From assembly GCF_001243045.1 (NCBI RefSeq), contig NZ_LN849007.1, positions 1,392,989 through 1,456,988 of the forward strand: a stretch of DNA of 64,000 nt. The letters run 5' to 3'. This DNA comes from Clostridium niameyense (GTDB taxonomy: Bacteria > Bacillota > Clostridia > Clostridiales > Clostridiaceae). This document shows, piece by piece, positions 8,349 to 16,901 of the stretch. Under the pieces are notes generated by a model that saw nothing but the letters and a program-made list of their open reading frames with translations, ran no database searches and was not told the DNA's origin. The first letter of the stretch is position 1; every line of letters begins with the position of its first letter. A program made the position numbers and the translations under genes.

Positions 8349-9557
8349 CTATGGTTTTAACTTAATTAATTCGTCATAATCCACTTCGTCTAAATCTTCT
8401 GCGCCTGGTACCATAAACCCACTTAAGTTCATAAATTCTTTTTTGAATGTATCAAAAGCGGCAATTTCTGACTTAAAGTTCTCTTCATTTAATTTTGGAA
8501 GTATTTCTAAAACTTTCTTTTGAGTATCTTCATTAAGTTCTAAGCTATCTGGTCTTAAACGTCCTTTTTCATCATATACTGGAGAATCTCCGTACATCAT
8601 AGTTTTGAACATTCTATATTTGTGCATAATTGGAGTTTCATGAGTTCCTTTTTCTTGCATAACTTTATATAATGCTATGCAGTAAAGAGGTAATATTGGA
8701 ATAACGCAGCTTGCTTTTGTAGTAACAGCTTTTGATACACATATTAAAGCTTCTCCGTTTATATCTTTTAATTTCTTATTCATAGCATCTTTGTGTGCTT
8801 CTGCATCAGCTTTAGCCACCCCTAAAGTTCCTTTATGATAGAAATCATATGTAACTTCAGGTCCTATATAAGAGTATAGAACTGTTTTGAATCCTTCATT
8901 TAATACTCCAGCACCTAATAATGCATTTATCCATAATTCCCAGTCTTCTCCGCCCATTACTTTTATAGTTCCTTCGATTTCTTCCTTTGTAGCAGGCTCT
9001 ACTGTTTGTTCAAATAAAGATTCAGTTTCAAGATTAATGTTTAATCCCTTTACTTCCTTATCCATAGTTTTTATTGCTGAAGAATAAACTTCTCCTGTAT
9101 TTGGATCTATTCTCTTTGGAGATGCTAGACTATATACAACTAAATCTATTTTCCCGCCAAATTCTTCTTTTATATAATTTATTACATTTTCCTTCATTTC
9201 GTTGCTAAAAGCATCTCCTATGAAGTTCTTTGCAATAAGGTTTTCTTTTTCCGCAAATTCTTTAAAATATATGTTATTGTACCAACCAGCTGTACCTAAC
9301 ATTTCTTCATTCTTTGGTCCACGTTCAAAAGATACACCTATAGTATCAGCTCCTGAACCAAATGCAAGAGATATTCTACTTGCTAAACCGTAGCTTGAAG
9401 ATGCTCCTAATACAAGAACTTTTTTAGGTCCCTTAAATTTACCTTGTTCTTTTACATAGCTTATTTCATTTAAAACTTCTTGACGGCATCCAAGTGGATT
9501 AACCCCTCTTGATATATTACCTTGTAGTCTTGGCTTAACTTTAATCATATTACTCAT
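8349..9557 (-). CDS. fabV: trans-2-enoyl-CoA reductase (NADH), FabV/Ter family, copy 2
   Basis: 402 residues and collinear without gaps with the copy at 3060-4268, with conservative differences scattered along the length. The GASSSYGLASR nucleotide loop and the catalytic Tyr240/Lys249 pair (YHKGTLGVAK) are intact. ATG 9557 has AAAGGAG upstream. It lies between a MaoC/PhaJ-type hydratase (43 nt away) and the CoA-transferase (14 nt), so it probably reduces the enoyl-CoA made by the hydratase and reoxidises NADH. This operon context suggests a fermentative Ter role rather than fatty-acid synthesis. Confidence 0.93.
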   Translation of the reverse strand: MSNMIKVKPRLQGNISRGVNPLGCRQEVLNEISYVKEQGKFKGPKKVLVLGASSSYGLASRISLAFGSGADTIGVSFERGPKNEEMLGTAGWYNNIYFKEFAEKENLIAKNFIGDAFSNEMKENVINYIKEEFGGKIDLVVYSLASPKRIDPNTGEVYSSAIKTMDKEVKGLNINLETESLFEQTVEPATKEEIEGTIKVMGGEDWELWINALLGAGVLNEGFKTVLYSYIGPEVTYDFYHKGTLGVAKADAEAHKDAMNKKLKDINGEALICVSKAVTTKASCVIPILPLYCIALYKVMQEKGTHETPIMHKYRMFKTMMYGDSPVYDEKGRLRPDSLELNEDTQKKVLEILPKLNEENFKSEIAAFDTFKKEFMNLSGFMVPGAEDLDEVDYDELIKLKP

Positions 9558-9600
9558 TTGAAAACTCCTTTACTTTAAAATTATATATTTACAAATGCTC

Positions 9601-10032
9601 CTATCTTGGTGGAATTACCTTTGCAGTACCTTCAATTACAGTTTGACCATCTTGATTTACAACAACAGTATCCATTATAGCTATTTTAAATTTCTTCTTA
9701 TCTAAAATTTCTCTTACAATAATCTTTGCACTTATTACATCATCAAATTTAATAGGATTAACAAATTTAAGTTCTTGACCTAAATAAATTGTTCCAGGTC
9801 CTGGAAGTTCCATTCCAAGAACTGCGGATATAAGTCCGCTTCCTAACATACCATGAGCAATTCTTGTTTTAAACATTGTACCCTTAGCATATTCTTCATC
9901 AACGTGAGCTGGATTCTTATCTCCTGTAACTTCAGCAAATAAAGTAACATCTTCTTCAGTAACACGCTTAGATTTTTCGGCTTTCATTCCTACTTTTATC
10001 TCGTCTTGAGTTATTGATTTGTACTTTTCCAT
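9601..10032 (-). CDS. MaoC-family (R)-specific enoyl-CoA hydratase, PhaJ-like
   Basis: 143 residues forming a single hot-dog fold. The hydratase-2 motif is present with catalytic Asp38 and His43 (VTGDKNPAHVDEEYA), and the downstream segment RIAHGMLGSGLISAVLG fits the family. It interconverts (R)-3-hydroxyacyl-CoA and trans-2-enoyl-CoA, the substrate of the next gene, FabV. The start is ATG 10032 behind AGGTG; a GTG three codons earlier is less likely because it overlaps that site. It is the first gene of the operon and is preceded by a 450-nt gap with an inverted repeat. Its R-specificity is inferred from family membership. Confidence 0.88.
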   Translation of the reverse strand: MEKYKSITQDEIKVGMKAEKSKRVTEEDVTLFAEVTGDKNPAHVDEEYAKGTMFKTRIAHGMLGSGLISAVLGMELPGPGTIYLGQELKFVNPIKFDDVISAKIIVREILDKKKFKIAIMDTVVVNQDGQTVIEGTAKVIPPR

Positions 10033-10041
10033 ATTGTTCAC

Positions 10042-10420
10042 CTGCTTTTCTAAAATTTGAAACTTCCTTGCTAGTTTGTAAAAGCAAAGATAATATTAAT
10101 ATTTTTTACATTTTGCCCTAAATAAATTAAAAATCCTTGTTAATATTTTGTTGCTCTTTTTGGTTCTTTATTATTTAAGCTTATTGTAATTTAAAAAACT
10201 TCGTTTGAAAAATATCAATTTTTCATTAAAACTATAACTTGAAGTTATAGTTATTTAATTTTAAGCCTTATAAAGTCATTTTTTGTGTAAAAAAATTTAT
10301 TTTTACTATGTTTATAATGTTAAATTTTAATCAAAAATATATTTAAAAGTAATTTTAAGTTGTTTATATTTAAATACAAAGACATACAGATTAAATAATC
10401 TAAATCTAATTTTTTATATA
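10042..10420. other. Intergenic region upstream of the MaoC-FabV operon
   Basis: AT-rich and without a supported gene. It holds a 23-nt inverted repeat at 10230-10252 (AACTATAACTT, one central base, AAGTTATAGTT), a possible operator for the hydratase operon. A weaker pair, TGTAAAA / TTTTACA (about 10077-10112), is closer to the gene. No convincing promoter was picked out. Confidence 0.4.
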
Positions 10421-10458
10421 AAAAAAGTACTACGTCTGCCAAGACGTAAGTACTTTTT
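10421..10458 (-). terminator. Terminator of yjdF
   Basis: A stem of about 15 bp with one bulge (AAAAGTACT-ACGTCT against AGACGT-A-AGTACTTTT) and a GCCA loop, flanked by A and T runs. It lies 37 nt past the yjdF stop on the minus strand and may also act on the plus strand. Confidence 0.8.
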
Positions 10459-10494
10459 GCATAATATGGTTTATTCAATTAAAAAATTATTATT

Positions 10495-10917
10495 CTAATG
10501 CCCCTTATGTTTTTCTTTCTTTTTAATCTGCTTTAGTTGGAACTTTCTCTCTTCCATTTTATTTTTTCGCTCTTTATTAATTCTTTTATGGATTAACTTA
10601 CTTTCTTCATACTGTTTTTTTAGGGCTATTTGAGCTTTAGTGCCTATACCTTCATTTTTGGTTTCTTTTCTAACTTTTCTTTGCATCCTTTTTGGATTTT
10701 CTCGTTTTATAAATAATTTCTTATCTAGATTGGATATTATACTACTAAACTTTAAATTTTTGAATTTTTTTAATATAAATTGATGAATCTCTTCATCTTT
10801 AGGCTCCGCTCCAAAGGTCACTTTACATACTCTGTAACCCTTATTCTCATATACTTCAAATACACCTATCCAAAAAGGTTCATTAAAAAGAACTGTTAAT
10901 TTAATTGATGTTATCAT
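10495..10917 (-). CDS. yjdF: YjdF family protein (DUF2992)
   Basis: 140 residues. The N-terminal half is a compact alpha/beta segment (TSIKLTVLFNEPFWIGVFEV, YRVCKVTFGAEPKDEEI). The C-terminal half is very basic and helical, rich in KRK and KEK runs, as is typical of YjdF/DUF2992. The molecular function is not established; the family is named for its association with the yjdF riboswitch, which responds to azaaromatic compounds. ATG 10917 is chosen because AGGAGG lies 8 nt upstream; an ATG two codons earlier sits too close to it. It is a single gene with its own promoter, leader and terminator. Confidence 0.87.
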   Translation of the reverse strand: MITSIKLTVLFNEPFWIGVFEVYENKGYRVCKVTFGAEPKDEEIHQFILKKFKNLKFSSIISNLDKKLFIKRENPKRMQRKVRKETKNEGIGTKAQIALKKQYEESKLIHKRINKERKNKMEERKFQLKQIKKKEKHKGH

Positions 10918-10944
10918 AAACATCTCCTCCTGTTAAATTTAAAT

Positions 10945-11040
10945 TTCTAGAGAATGGACAACCCCAGGAGGGCAGGTTACTGCTATATTAAATTCATATA
11001 GGTTCTGACTACCAACAGAAACTGTGTTTTTATCTCTACT
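10945..11040 (-). ncRNA. Candidate yjdF riboswitch leader
   Basis: The leader lies directly upstream of yjdF. A closing helix TAGAGA (11038-11033) pairs with TCTCTA (10953-10948), and the transcription start predicted from the promoter falls right at its 5' end. Inside is a GC-rich segment unlike the surroundings, including CCCTCCTGGGG. Its CCTCCT (10971-10966) is an exact complement of the yjdF Shine-Dalgarno AGGAGG (10931-10926), so ligand-controlled masking of the ribosome-binding site is plausible. The class is assigned from the downstream gene family and layout; I could not run a covariance model. Confidence 0.7.
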
Positions 11041-11044
11041 TATT

Positions 11045-11073
11045 AATTTACCAAAATTGTTCACAAAATACAA
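11045..11073 (-). promoter_or_regulatory. SigA-type promoter of yjdF
   Basis: Minus-strand -35 TTGTAT (11073-11068), a 17-bp spacer and -10 TAAATT (11050-11045). The predicted start near 11038 coincides with the first stem of the leader RNA. The spacer contains TTGTGAACAA, and the whole element is nearly identical to the fabV copy 1 promoter. Confidence 0.68.
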
Positions 11074-11106
11074 TAAACTATATATTTTTTAATTTTATAC
11101 TTAACA

Positions 11107-11148
11107 TAATAAAAGAGCTAATTTATTTAAAACTAACTCCTCTTATTA
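11107..11148 (-). terminator. Probable terminator of the ABC-F gene
   Basis: Imperfect minus-strand stem (AGTTAG against TTAGCT with G-U pairs, outer AATAAGAG against CTCTTTTATT), just past the ABC-F stop. The stem is weak but correctly placed. Confidence 0.4.
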
Positions 11149-11155
11149 TGAAACA

Positions 11156-12712
11156 TTATACTATTTTAGTTGTCCAATCCTCACAATTCCATATTTCATT
11201 TACCACACCTTCATAAAATTCCCTTTCGTGGCAAACTAAAAGTATAGAACCTTTATATTCATTTAATGCCCTTTTTAATTCATCTTTAGCATCTATATCT
11301 AAGTGATTTGTAGGCTCATCTAATATTAATATATTAGTCTCTGAATTTAATATTTTACACAATCTAACCTTTGCTGCTTCTCCACCGGATAAAACTACTA
11401 TTTTAGATTCTATTTGTTTTGTAGTTAATCCACATTTTGCAAGGGCTGCTCTAACTTCATATTGAGTATATACGGGGAATTCTTTCCAAAATTCTTCTAT
11501 ACAGCTATTATAATTTCCTTCTCTTTCTTCTTGTTGAAAATATCCTATATGTTGATAATCTCCTAAAGTGACTTCTCCAGAGAAAGGTTTTATAATTCCT
11601 AATAAGCTTTTTAATAAAGTAGTTTTTCCAAGGCCATTAGCTCCTACTAAAGCTATCTTCTGTCCTCTCTCCATTTTTATATTTAATGGTTTAGTTAAAG
11701 GTTCATCATAACCTATTACTAAATCCTTTGTTTCAAATATAAGTTTTCCTGATACTCTGGCTGGTTTAAAATAAAACTCTGGCTTAGGTTTTTCTTTTGT
11801 AAGCTCTATTTTATCTATCTTATCTAACTTCTTTTGTCTTGCCCTTGCCATACCAACTGTAGCTACTCTAGCTTTATTTCTAGCTATAAAGTCCTCTAGC
11901 TTAGATATTTCTGCTTGTTGTCTTTCATAAGCTAACTCTAGTTTTTTCTTGTTTTCCTCATATAACCTTTCAAACTCATGATAGTTGCCTACATATCTAG
12001 TAAGCTTTTTATCCTCTACATGATAAATTAAATTAATTACTTCATTTAAGAAAGGTATATCATGGGATATTAATATAAATGCATTTTCATAGTTTTTAAG
12101 ATATTCTTTAAGCCATAATATATGTTCTTCGTCTAAATAGTTGGTAGGCTCATCTAAAAGTAATATATCTGGGTTTTGTAATAAAAGTTTTGCCAAAAGT
12201 ATTTTTGTTCTTTGTCCACCAGACAGATCACATACATCCCTATCAAGTCCAATATCTGAAATTCCAATTCCCTTTGCCACTTCTTCTATTTTTACATCTA
12301 TAATATAAAAATCATTATGTTCTAACATATCCTGAATAACAGAGGTTCTTTCAAGCATTTTATCCATTTCTTCTTGAGATACATCTCCCATTTTCATATA
12401 AAGATCATTCATTTCCTTTTCAAGAGAAAATAGATAATCAAATGCTTCTCTTAAAACTTCTCTTATAGTTTTTCCTTTAGTAAGTACTGCATGTTGATCC
12501 ATGTAACCTACTCTAGCATCTTTTGCCCATTGAATTTTACCTTCATCTGGCATAAGCTTTCCTGTTATTATATTCATAAATGTAGATTTACCTTCTCCAT
12601 TAGCTCCAATAAGACCTACATGTTCTCCCTTTAATAATCTAAATGAAACATCTTCAAATATAGCTCTGTCTCCAAAACCATGATTTATATCTTTAACTGT
12701 TAGTATACTCAT
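11156..12712 (-). CDS. ABC-F family ATP-binding protein (YkpA/YbiT-like)
   Basis: 518 residues with two ABC ATPase domains and no membrane segments. The first Walker A is GANGEGKST and the second is GANGLGKTT. Both signature motifs are present (LSGGQRTKILLAKLL and LSGGEAAKVRLCKIL), as are two LLDEPTNYLD/ILDEPTNHLD Walker B boxes. A charged inter-domain linker lies between the halves. ABC-F proteins act on the ribosome (translation factors such as EttA, or antibiotic-resistance proteins); the domain wording fits the housekeeping YkpA/YbiT branch better than a resistance determinant. The start is ATG 12712, with AAAGGAGG 11 nt upstream, in preference to a GTG 30 nt earlier. Confidence 0.9.
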   Translation of the reverse strand: MSILTVKDINHGFGDRAIFEDVSFRLLKGEHVGLIGANGEGKSTFMNIITGKLMPDEGKIQWAKDARVGYMDQHAVLTKGKTIREVLREAFDYLFSLEKEMNDLYMKMGDVSQEEMDKMLERTSVIQDMLEHNDFYIIDVKIEEVAKGIGISDIGLDRDVCDLSGGQRTKILLAKLLLQNPDILLLDEPTNYLDEEHILWLKEYLKNYENAFILISHDIPFLNEVINLIYHVEDKKLTRYVGNYHEFERLYEENKKKLELAYERQQAEISKLEDFIARNKARVATVGMARARQKKLDKIDKIELTKEKPKPEFYFKPARVSGKLIFETKDLVIGYDEPLTKPLNIKMERGQKIALVGANGLGKTTLLKSLLGIIKPFSGEVTLGDYQHIGYFQQEEREGNYNSCIEEFWKEFPVYTQYEVRAALAKCGLTTKQIESKIVVLSGGEAAKVRLCKILNSETNILILDEPTNHLDIDAKDELKRALNEYKGSILLVCHEREFYEGVVNEIWNCEDWTTKIV

Positions 12713-12925
12713 CTTATCTATTTCCTCCTTTAAAAGTGTCACTTTAAACTTTAAATTATGAATAAATTTATGTCAATAAAAATCATAAAAAATGAGCTTT
12801 TTTGTAGAGGATTTTTAGATATAGCATTATTTGTTATGTTAATTAAAATACAAGTTGTAAAATTACATATATTGTAGTAAAATTTATTCAATGTGTAACT
12901 TAAAATTATTTTGGAGGTTTAAAAC

Positions 12926-14023
12926 GTGTCTAAAAAAAGAAAAATACCTTATATAGAGTTTTTACCCATACTTATTATATTATTTATACTCTTTAAGCTT
13001 ATAAATAATATAGAAAATGTTTATTCTTTTATTAAATCTATTTTAACTATAATAGTACCTTTCATATGGGCATTAGGTATAGCTTATATATTAAATCCTT
13101 TAATGAAATACCTAGAAAAAAAGTTTAAATTTAAAAGATGGTTAAGTATATTAATTACATATGTCATAGTAATTGGACTGATTACTTTATTTATAAACAC
13201 ATTTTTACCTAAAATAGTTAAGAATATGGGTGATTTATTCGTTCATGCTCCTGATTATATAGATGAAACTGTAAAATGGTTTGATAGTAATGTACGTCAT
13301 TCGCAAATATATAGTGCATTAATGAATAATTCTAACGATACAGTATCTAACTTATTAAATAAAATACCAGCTCTTACTAATAGTTTTATAAATACTTTTT
13401 TAAATAAAACTATAAAATTTACATCTTCTTTAATTAAGTTTGTATTTGGACTTATAATATCCATATACTTCTTATTGGATAAGGAAAGTCTCATTAAAAA
13501 TCTTAAAAAGCTTTTATTAGCTATAAGTGGATATAAACATTATTCTTCAATAATAAGCTTTTTACAAGAAGTAGACATAGTGTTTTCTAAATATATTATT
13601 GGTAAATCTATTGATTCTTTAATTATAGGTTTAATGTGTTTCGTAGGGTTAACTTTCTTAAAAGCCCCTTATCCTGCTTTAATAGCATTTATAGTAGGCT
13701 TAACTAACATGATACCTTACTTCGGTCCTCTTATAGGTATGATACCAGCCTTTATTATAACTTTATTTTTTAGTTATATAAAAGCTTTTTGGGTATTAAT
13801 ATTTATAATACTTCTTCAACAATTTGATGGTTGGTATTTAGGACCTAAAATTCTAGGTAACAGAATAGGTTTAAGTCCTATATGGATCATCTTTGCTATA
13901 ACTATAGGTGGGGGAGCTTTTGGAGTTTTAGGTATGTTTTTATCTGTACCTATAGCGGCTATAATTAAAACTTATATTGAAAAATTTATAAATAGCAAAT
14001 TAAATAATAAAACTATAGAATAA
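12926..14023 (+). CDS. AI-2E transporter family (UPF0118) membrane protein
   Basis: 365 residues with about eight hydrophobic segments. It has the long extracytoplasmic stretch between helices 3 and 4 and the conserved C-terminal block GGGAFGVLGMFLSVPIAA. The family includes TqsA (autoinducer-2 export) and several Na+/H+ antiporter-like and sporulation (YtvI) members, so the substrate is open. The start is GTG 12926 behind GGAGG. It is a single gene ending in a strong bidirectional terminator. Given the sporulation genes around it, a YtvI-like role is possible but not shown. Confidence 0.85.
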   Translation: MSKKRKIPYIEFLPILIILFILFKLINNIENVYSFIKSILTIIVPFIWALGIAYILNPLMKYLEKKFKFKRWLSILITYVIVIGLITLFINTFLPKIVKNMGDLFVHAPDYIDETVKWFDSNVRHSQIYSALMNNSNDTVSNLLNKIPALTNSFINTFLNKTIKFTSSLIKFVFGLIISIYFLLDKESLIKNLKKLLLAISGYKHYSSIISFLQEVDIVFSKYIIGKSIDSLIIGLMCFVGLTFLKAPYPALIAFIVGLTNMIPYFGPLIGMIPAFIITLFFSYIKAFWVLIFIILLQQFDGWYLGPKILGNRIGLSPIWIIFAITIGGGAFGVLGMFLSVPIAAIIKTYIEKFINSKLNNKTIE

Positions 14024-14073
14024 TAAAAAGTAACTTTCAGTGATCTTAATATTACTGAAAGTTACTTTTTATT
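14022..14073. terminator. Strong bidirectional terminator
   Basis: A 20-bp perfect stem (arms AATAAAAAGTAACTTTCAGT and its complement) with a 12-nt loop, between the convergent AI-2E-family and DUF4097 genes. A and T tracts on both sides serve both strands. Confidence 0.88.
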
Positions 14074-14977
14074 TTGCAATTTCAATATTACCATTTTTCG
14101 TGGTTATATTAATTTTATTTTTATCTTTTTTAACTAAACCTCTTATCCTATTGTTATTAAATTTATCTTCTATGTTAATAGGATAAGAACAACTTATATC
14201 TCCGTTTTTACTTTCTGCATTTAGATAGAACTCTGAATTCTCTTTTAATTTTAATCTAACCTTTCCGGATTCAGTTTTAATATCTATGTTATTTTTAAAG
14301 TTTTCATAAGAAATATTAAAATTTCCAGATAAACTGTCACCTTTAAAATCTCCATTAAAATTACTTATATCCATATCTCCAGTAGAAGTATTTACATTAG
14401 TAGTTTTAGTAGATAAATTTCTACTTTTTAAATCTGCAGAAGATAATGTTAAAATTAAATTATCTATAGTAGAATCATTTAATTTTATATGACCTGAACT
14501 TGAATCTATAGTTAGTTTTTTTAAATTTAACCCATTTTTCATACTTATTTGACCTGAAACATTCTTAATATATATGTCTTGCTTAAATTTTTCTGGTAGA
14601 TATATATCTAACTTTAAGTTAGAAAAAAATATATTTAGAGAGTCTTTATTATTTTCTTTAAAGTTTATATAAATTTCGTTTCCCTTAACTATACTATTTA
14701 AAGTTAAATTACTATTTGCAATTAACTTCCCATAATAATTTAATTGTATATCTTCTCTAGGTTCTACAATTAAATTTATATCTGCTATAGTATTTTCTAT
14801 ATTTATTTCTTTTATATTTTTTATATTATAATTTTCCTTATCTTTTATACTATAATATTTTTTAGGTATATTAGATGAAACTGGTTTCTTTTTATTAAAC
14901 TTTAAAGCTAAAAATAGCGTTAAAGATACTAAAACTACTATACTTAAAGTTGTCATTATCTTAGTACTTTTTTTCAT
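14069..14977 (-). CDS. DUF4097-family beta-repeat protein with membrane anchor
   Basis: 302 residues. One N-terminal membrane segment (about residues 6-25) is followed by an extracytoplasmic region of short beta-rich repeats (LTIDSSSGHIKLNDSTIDN, TTNVNTSTGDMDISNF, KTESGKVRLKL, TTKNGNIEIAK). This is the DUF4097/DUF4098 beta-helix pattern seen in LiaG-like and related envelope proteins. The start is ATG 14977 behind AAAGGTG. No partner gene is adjacent. The function is unknown; an envelope-stress or surface role is the usual guess. Confidence 0.78.
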   Translation of the reverse strand: MKKSTKIMTTLSIVVLVSLTLFLALKFNKKKPVSSNIPKKYYSIKDKENYNIKNIKEINIENTIADINLIVEPREDIQLNYYGKLIANSNLTLNSIVKGNEIYINFKENNKDSLNIFFSNLKLDIYLPEKFKQDIYIKNVSGQISMKNGLNLKKLTIDSSSGHIKLNDSTIDNLILTLSSADLKSRNLSTKTTNVNTSTGDMDISNFNGDFKGDSLSGNFNISYENFKNNIDIKTESGKVRLKLKENSEFYLNAESKNGDISCSYPINIEDKFNNNRIRGLVKKDKNKINITTKNGNIEIAK

Positions 14978-15062
14978 AATCTGCACCTTTCTTATACACA
15001 ACTTATTATTATATTATAGTATATGAATTCTTTTACGTTGAGTAAAAGAACTCATTAAACAA

Positions 15063-16190
15063 TTAATTTGTTTTAGTTGAAACTTTCTTTTTAAAAAACC
15101 AATTTTTTATATTATTTTTGCTTAACGAATTACCAGCAGAAAGCTCTGTTTTATATATTAATTTATCATCACTTAATACACATAATGTACCAAATTTATC
15201 ACCTTTTTTTATTTTCCATTTTAGTTGTTTTGGCTTTACAACTTTAATAGAATAATCTTTTCCGTTTTTAAAAGGTATTATTATATCTTTATTTGCTACT
15301 AATTTTACAGTACCCTCATCAAATACAACTTCATCTACTACATCACCTTTAGAATACATCTTATTAAAATCATAATTTTTCTTTACATATTTAAATATCT
15401 TATCTGTTTCTTTCCACCTAGGAGTACAATTTAATACTACTATTATAACTTCACTATTATCTATTTTAGCAGAAGTAACTAAGCATTTACCTGCTTTTCC
15501 TGTATATCCTGTTTTAACTCCATTAGCTTCTGGAATCCTCCATAATATTTTATTTATATTATTATAACTTCTTGTAAAATTATTTTCTTCCTTTTTTATT
15601 TCTTTGGCACCTACTATATCATTAAATAATTTATTTTTTTTAGCTTCTGCTGTAGCTAATGCTAAATCATATGCTGTAGAGTAATGTTGATCTTTATCAA
15701 GGCCATGTGGAGTTTGAAAATGACTATTTAAAAGTCCTATTTCTGTTGCGTATTCATTCATAAGTTTCGCAAATTCTTCTACACTACCTGCTACTCCTTC
15801 TGCTATTGCAATAGCTGCATCATTACCTGATCTTAACATTAATCCACATAAAAGTTCCTTTAAACTTACCTTTTCCCCTTTTTTATAACCTACAGTAGAT
15901 CCTCTTATTTTAGAGGCTTTTTCTGATATTTCTATTTTTCTATTTAAATCTCCGTATTTTATGGCTACTAGACTAGTTATAATTTTTGTAGTGCTTGCTA
16001 TAGGAACTAAATCTTGAGCATTTTTTTCATAAAGAACTACCCCTGTATCCTTGTCTACAGCAATTGCACATCTTGCATTTATATATGGAACCTTTTCTTT
16101 TTCTTCTGCTTTAACATTTATAGGTACTAGATTAATCAAGAATATAGAAAATAATATTAATATAAAACTTTTATTTATTATTTTTTTCAT
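15063..16190 (-). CDS. D-alanyl-D-alanine carboxypeptidase (penicillin-binding protein 5/DacF type)
   Basis: 375 residues with an N-terminal signal peptide (hydrophobic residues about 8-24). It is a serine DD-carboxypeptidase that trims the terminal D-Ala of peptidoglycan stem peptides outside the membrane. All three penicillin-binding motifs are present: SxxK as STTK, SxN as SGND and KTG as KTGYTGKAG. A C-terminal PBP5-C-like domain follows. A second family member lies at 20341-21570. In clostridia such paralogues include sporulation-specific cortex enzymes; this copy faces ytfI/ytfJ, which would fit, but no compartment-specific promoter was recognised. Confidence 0.92.
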   Translation of the reverse strand: MKKIINKSFILILFSIFLINLVPINVKAEEKEKVPYINARCAIAVDKDTGVVLYEKNAQDLVPIASTTKIITSLVAIKYGDLNRKIEISEKASKIRGSTVGYKKGEKVSLKELLCGLMLRSGNDAAIAIAEGVAGSVEEFAKLMNEYATEIGLLNSHFQTPHGLDKDQHYSTAYDLALATAEAKKNKLFNDIVGAKEIKKEENNFTRSYNNINKILWRIPEANGVKTGYTGKAGKCLVTSAKIDNSEVIIVVLNCTPRWKETDKIFKYVKKNYDFNKMYSKGDVVDEVVFDEGTVKLVANKDIIIPFKNGKDYSIKVVKPKQLKWKIKKGDKFGTLCVLSDDKLIYKTELSAGNSLSKNNIKNWFFKKKVSTKTN

Positions 16191-16357
16191 TTATATCACT
16201 CCTATGTAGTTACTATTTTTTATTTTTCTCAAATAATTTATTATTAATACATTTTAGTTTACTTTTTTATTATGTTTACATAATTTACTGTATGTTAAGT
16301 TATATTATTTTTGTTTTTTGGCAATAATTCTTAATGTTTAAATAGGAGGAAATTTCT

Positions 16358-16870
16358 ATGTTTTTTTATATTTTATTATTTATCATTATTCTTTTTATAT
16401 TTTTACCTATTCCCATCAAAATTAGCGTAGTTTATAAAAATAATTTATTAAAAATATATATCTTTAATAAGACTTTATCGCCTAAAAAACCCGAAAAGAA
16501 ACTACATAATAAAAATAAAACCCCGCAAAAAATCGATAAAAGATCGTTACTTAAAATTAAAATAATGATAAATTTATTGAAATCTATTAAATTAAAACCT
16601 AAATCAAAGTTATATTTCAATTTAGATTATGATTTAGAAGATGCTTCCCATACCGCTATCATTTATGGAATTTTATATAGTTTTTCTCCTATAATACATA
16701 ATTTTTTTAAAAATATGTTCAGTATTAAAGAATTTAAACTGATGATTTCTCCTTTGTTTAAAAATGATTTTTATATAAACTTTAAATTTAACGGTATATT
16801 TTATATAAGTTTAGTTAAAATTATCTATATAACTATATTGTTTAAACGTAAGTTAAAAAATATAAATTAA
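16358..16870 (+). CDS. ytfI: DUF2953 membrane-anchored protein (YtfI-like)
   Basis: 170 residues. A hydrophobic N-terminus (residues 1-20) is followed by a basic linker and a DUF2953-like region. AGGAGG precedes the ATG at proper spacing. It is immediately upstream of ytfJ (32-nt gap), the same pairing as ytfI-ytfJ in Bacillus subtilis, where the pair is made in the forespore. The assignment rests mainly on this synteny plus length and topology, as the sequence itself is divergent and very AT-rich. The function is unknown. Confidence 0.75.
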   Translation: MFFYILLFIIILFIFLPIPIKISVVYKNNLLKIYIFNKTLSPKKPEKKLHNKNKTPQKIDKRSLLKIKIMINLLKSIKLKPKSKLYFNLDYDLEDASHTAIIYGILYSFSPIIHNFFKNMFSIKEFKLMISPLFKNDFYINFKFNGIFYISLVKIIYITILFKRKLKNIN

Positions 16871-16901
16871 TTTATTAAAATAATTTCAAGGAGGTATTTT
16901 C

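Noticed and set aside
8887-9393. Plus-strand frames opposite fabV copy 2
   Set aside because: Antisense to a strongly conserved enzyme; composition mirrors the complementary codons.
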